Of a stretch of DNA of 64,000 bases, positions 61,701-64,000 are shown in pieces. Every line of letters starts with the position of its first letter. Within the stretch, counting starts at the first letter, position 1. The position numbers and the translations under genes were made by a program. Below the pieces are notes generated by a model. It was not told the origin of the DNA. It made no database searches and worked only from the letters and a program-made list of their open reading frames with translations. Origin of the DNA: an uncultured Prevotellaceae bacterium (GTDB lineage Bacteria > Bacteroidota > Bacteroidia > Bacteroidales > Bacteroidaceae); the NCBI GenBank assembly GCA_902762325.1, contig CACWNV010000008.1, positions 62,001 to 126,000 of the forward strand, given 5' to 3'.

Positions 61701-62687
61701 TTATTTGATTACCCAGTCTGTTGTCATCATGAACACTGTTTCCGGTGTAATCTTTTGTGCCTCTTTCTTATTTAATTGTCTGCTCCATGCCACCCGTTTG
61801 TCAATAGCCGCTCCTTCGCCTCTGTTATTGTATTCCGCATAACGGGCTGTCTTCTCGTTGGCAGGGTTGCGCCAGTTTTCCCAACCTTCTTTATTGATGT
61901 GGTTACCCAATTCGCAGTTCATGAACAGTGTATATGCATAGGGACGCCATGGACGTCCAAGGTATACTTTGTCAATTCCTTCTGCAGCAATCAACTTACA
62001 ATTGTTGAAGATATAGCCATAGGGCTGGTCAGCAGGAGTAGATGCTGCCGTGACATAGCTGTTTGCCTTGCTTTTGATGGTACATCCCTCAAACCATGCA
62101 GTGGAAGGTCCGAAGATGAAATCAGTCGTTCCTTCTATGTAACAGTCCTTGAAGTACAGTCTTGTACCGCCTACTCCCGTATAGATGGTGTCCTGATGTC
62201 CGAGGAAACGGCAGTTGATAAACTGCAGACGGTCACCCTCAGTATGTAGGGCTACAGCCTGTCCGAGTCTTGCAGAATTATTCTCGATAGTAATGTTCTT
62301 GATGGTGATGTCACTCCCTTCAATTTTCAGCGTATATGTGCGGAAAGTACCCATAGGCATGAGCTTCCCGTCGGGAGTCGTCATCTTGATGTTGGCATGG
62401 TCATCATAGGTGATAATGGTATTTTCCAAGTCTTCACCGCATATCTCAATGTTTGTCAGCCAAGACGGAATAATCAGCTTTTCTTTATAGACGCCTTTCT
62501 TTACAAATATCACTTTGTGGTATTCCATGAAGGCACGGCACACCTCAATAGCATCGTTGATGTTCCTGAATTCTGCAGTTCCGTCGCGGGCAACAAAGAG
62601 AGTGTCAGGATTATCATACTTGTTGGCAGCATGCACGGATACCACTGACGAGATGCCTGCCAGAATAAGAAGCCATAGTCTGTTCAT
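61701..62687 (-). CDS. Pectin methylesterase (CE8)
   Basis: 328 residues. A signal peptide (MNRLWLLILAGISSVVSVHA) precedes a right-handed beta-helix with all CE8 signatures: GQAVALHTEGDR, FLGHQDTIYTG (catalytic Asp region), YIEGTTDFIFGPSTAWF (second Asp, D-F-I-F-G) and VYLGRPWRPYAYT (Arg of the active site). It removes methyl esters from homogalacturonan outside the cell or in the periplasm, preparing pectin for lyases. Length is normal. It sits alone between a MerR gene and relA/spoT, not in a visible pectin operon. No clear promoter in the 50-nt gap, so read-through from relA/spoT is possible. Confidence 0.93.
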   Translation of the reverse strand: MNRLWLLILAGISSVVSVHAANKYDNPDTLFVARDGTAEFRNINDAIEVCRAFMEYHKVIFVKKGVYKEKLIIPSWLTNIEICGEDLENTIITYDDHANIKMTTPDGKLMPMGTFRTYTLKIEGSDITIKNITIENNSARLGQAVALHTEGDRLQFINCRFLGHQDTIYTGVGGTRLYFKDCYIEGTTDFIFGPSTAWFEGCTIKSKANSYVTAASTPADQPYGYIFNNCKLIAAEGIDKVYLGRPWRPYAYTLFMNCELGNHINKEGWENWRNPANEKTARYAEYNNRGEGAAIDKRVAWSRQLNKKEAQKITPETVFMMTTDWVIK

Positions 62688-62738
62688 AGGTTTATAAATG
62701 CAGTTTTTTTGATTTGATAGTTATTATATGATATCTTG

Positions 62739-64000
62739 TCACATTATCTGCTGTACTTCCTTGAGTCCGTCGATCTTCTTCAGTTGTTCCATGATGTTTT
62801 TCACTTCGTTACGGTCGTGTACACGAAGCTTGATCAGTCCGTCGAAGATCCCTTCGTCGCTGGAGACGGTAATTTTGTGGATGTTTACATCCAACTCACC
62901 GGAAATAACTTCAGCAAGATCGTGTAACATTCCTTTACGGTCGATACCGCGTATCTCAATTGTTGCATCAAAGAGCATACGCTGGTGCATTTCCCATTTG
63001 GCATCCAGGATACGATTACCATAGCTGGATTTTAACTTGCTTGCAACCGGGCAATTCCGTTTGTGCAGCTCCACCTGGTTCTTGTTGTCGATGAACCCGA
63101 GGATGTCGTCTCCGGGAATGGGGTGACAGCAGTCACGGAAGATGTACATGCCGATGGTTTCTTCGGTAATCATGCAGGGAATCTTCTTGTTGAAGTCTTT
63201 TCCAACGATCAGCAGTCCGCGGTTCACTGGGATGGTCTTCTCATTCTTCTTTTCCCCTTTTATGAAAGGAACATATTTCCTCCAGCCTGTCTTCTGAACA
63301 TACTTCTTGGATTTGCCACGCAGTTCATCGAGGTCTTTCTCACTGAGAATAATGGTTTTCTCTCCGAGGGCATGGAATAAATTCTCCGGCTTCTGAATCT
63401 CATGGAATGAGCAAAGCTTGTCAATGACCTGTGTCGTCAGTTCCATGTCATACTGTTTCAGCCACTGAGTGAGGATGTCTTCTCCCTTCTTCTGGATTTC
63501 CCTGCTTTCCCTTCTGAGTATGGCCATGATTTTTCCTTTTGCCTTTGCAGTATAGACAAAATTGATCCATGAAGGCTGAACGTGCTGTGATTTACTAGTA
63601 AGAATCTCTACCTGGTCTCCACTCTGGAGCTTATGACTTAACGGAACCAGCTTGTGGTTTACTTTTGCACCGATACAATGACTTCCAAGGAATGTGTGAA
63701 TCTGGAAGGCAAAGTCGAGAGCGGTACAGCCTGCCGGTAAGGTCTTTATCTCACCTTTTGGGGTGAACACGAATATCTCACTGGCAAAGAGATTCAGCTT
63801 AATCGCATCCAGAAAATCCATTGCATCCGGCTGGGGATCATCCAGAATCTCCCTGATGGTTCGAAGCCAGTCGTTCAGTTCCATGTCATCAGCTTCGTTG
63901 CCTACTAACTGGCCATTGGCGTTCTCATCAGCGTTCTCCGACTCCTGACCTTCTGTAAATTCCTTGTATTTCCAGTGGGCAGCAAAACCTTGTTCTGCTA
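62739..64000 (-). CDS. RelA/SpoT-type (p)ppGpp synthetase/hydrolase, 5' part outside window
   Basis: Open from 62739 to the window edge; the Met at 63884 is internal because AEQGFAAHWKYKE, a conserved synthetase-domain end, precedes it in frame. It contains the tail of the synthetase domain, a TGS domain (IFVFTPKGEIKTLPAGCTALDFAFQIHT), the helical region, a zinc-finger-like conserved Cys segment (YIFRDCCHPIPGDDILGF; HKRNCPVASKL) and a C-terminal ACT domain (FDATIEIRGIDRKGMLHDLAEVI). It makes and/or breaks the starvation alarmone (p)ppGpp. Without the N-terminus the hydrolase domain cannot be checked, so I leave the gene symbol open. Confidence 0.9.
   Translation of the reverse strand, partial: AEQGFAAHWKYKEFTEGQESENADENANGQLVGNEADDMELNDWLRTIREILDDPQPDAMDFLDAIKLNLFASEIFVFTPKGEIKTLPAGCTALDFAFQIHTFLGSHCIGAKVNHKLVPLSHKLQSGDQVEILTSKSQHVQPSWINFVYTAKAKGKIMAILRRESREIQKKGEDILTQWLKQYDMELTTQVIDKLCSFHEIQKPENLFHALGEKTIILSEKDLDELRGKSKKYVQKTGWRKYVPFIKGEKKNEKTIPVNRGLLIVGKDFNKKIPCMITEETIGMYIFRDCCHPIPGDDILGFIDNKNQVELHKRNCPVASKLKSSYGNRILDAKWEMHQRMLFDATIEIRGIDRKGMLHDLAEVISGELDVNIHKITVSSDEGIFDGLIKLRVHDRNEVKNIMEQLKKIDGLKEVQQIM

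Overview
The window looks like a chromosomal segment of a Prevotella-like Bacteroidales bacterium (Prevotella, Segatella or Xylanibacter type). The evidence is the set of upstream sites matching the Bacteroidetes promoter core TAnnTTTG, the scarcity of Shine-Dalgarno sequences, a serine palmitoyltransferase very close to the Bacteroides enzyme, C10 (streptopain-like) peptidases, BspA-type leucine-rich repeat proteins, dockerin modules and many large secreted glycan-active proteins. The genus is an inference; no rRNA is present.

Layout. 1-5.5 kb (minus): two large secreted FIVAR/beta-sandwich proteins, the second split by a one-base frameshift, plus a small acidic protein. 5.7-13.2 kb: an SF1 helicase with an embedded DnaQ-type exonuclease, a 400-bp repeat element, an OPT transporter and a secreted M6 metalloprotease. 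13.3-24.9 kb: housekeeping genes (clpB with a shortened D2 domain, tRNA-Pro, spt diverging from a lipid kinase, trmN6, two tRNA-Arg, htpG, an MFS transporter, a lipoprotein, pepD). 24.9-27.2 kb (plus): a small membrane protein, an OmpH/Skp-like lipoprotein, nth and a DUF2461 gene, read as one operon. 27.3-33.1 kb (minus): valS, then a LolA-like/MBOAT/SGNH operon probably for O-acylation of a surface glycan. 33.1-44.4 kb: an accessory region with a decayed repeat, a helicase-tail remnant, a secreted lyase, a hairpin-rich non-coding tract, a second 400-bp element and two convergent C10 peptidases carrying different leucine-rich repeats and C-terminal dockerins. 44.4-57.1 kb (minus): a five-gene glycan-degradation operon (GH128, lyase-like protein, GH43, LRR protein, GH36) with no SusC/SusD. 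57.2-64 kb: alaS, an iron alcohol dehydrogenase, a MerR regulator, a pectin methylesterase and the 3' part of a relA/spoT gene.

The most unusual content is non-coding. Two 400-bp elements in inverted orientation (8508-8907 and 37121-37521) and a decayed third copy (33187-33430) each contain an array of strictly 22-nt modules. Each module is a 5-nt arm, 5-nt centre, complementary 5-nt arm and 7-nt linker. The arms of neighbouring modules vary but stay complementary across the linker. A separate tract at 36528-37085 has 44-nt tandem repeats, a 47-nt-arm inverted repeat with nested hairpins, and several hairpins sharing a TGCC/GGCA core. Neither matches a feature class I can name.

All coordinates, folds and family calls come from reading the sequence by eye; no alignment, folding or database search was run.
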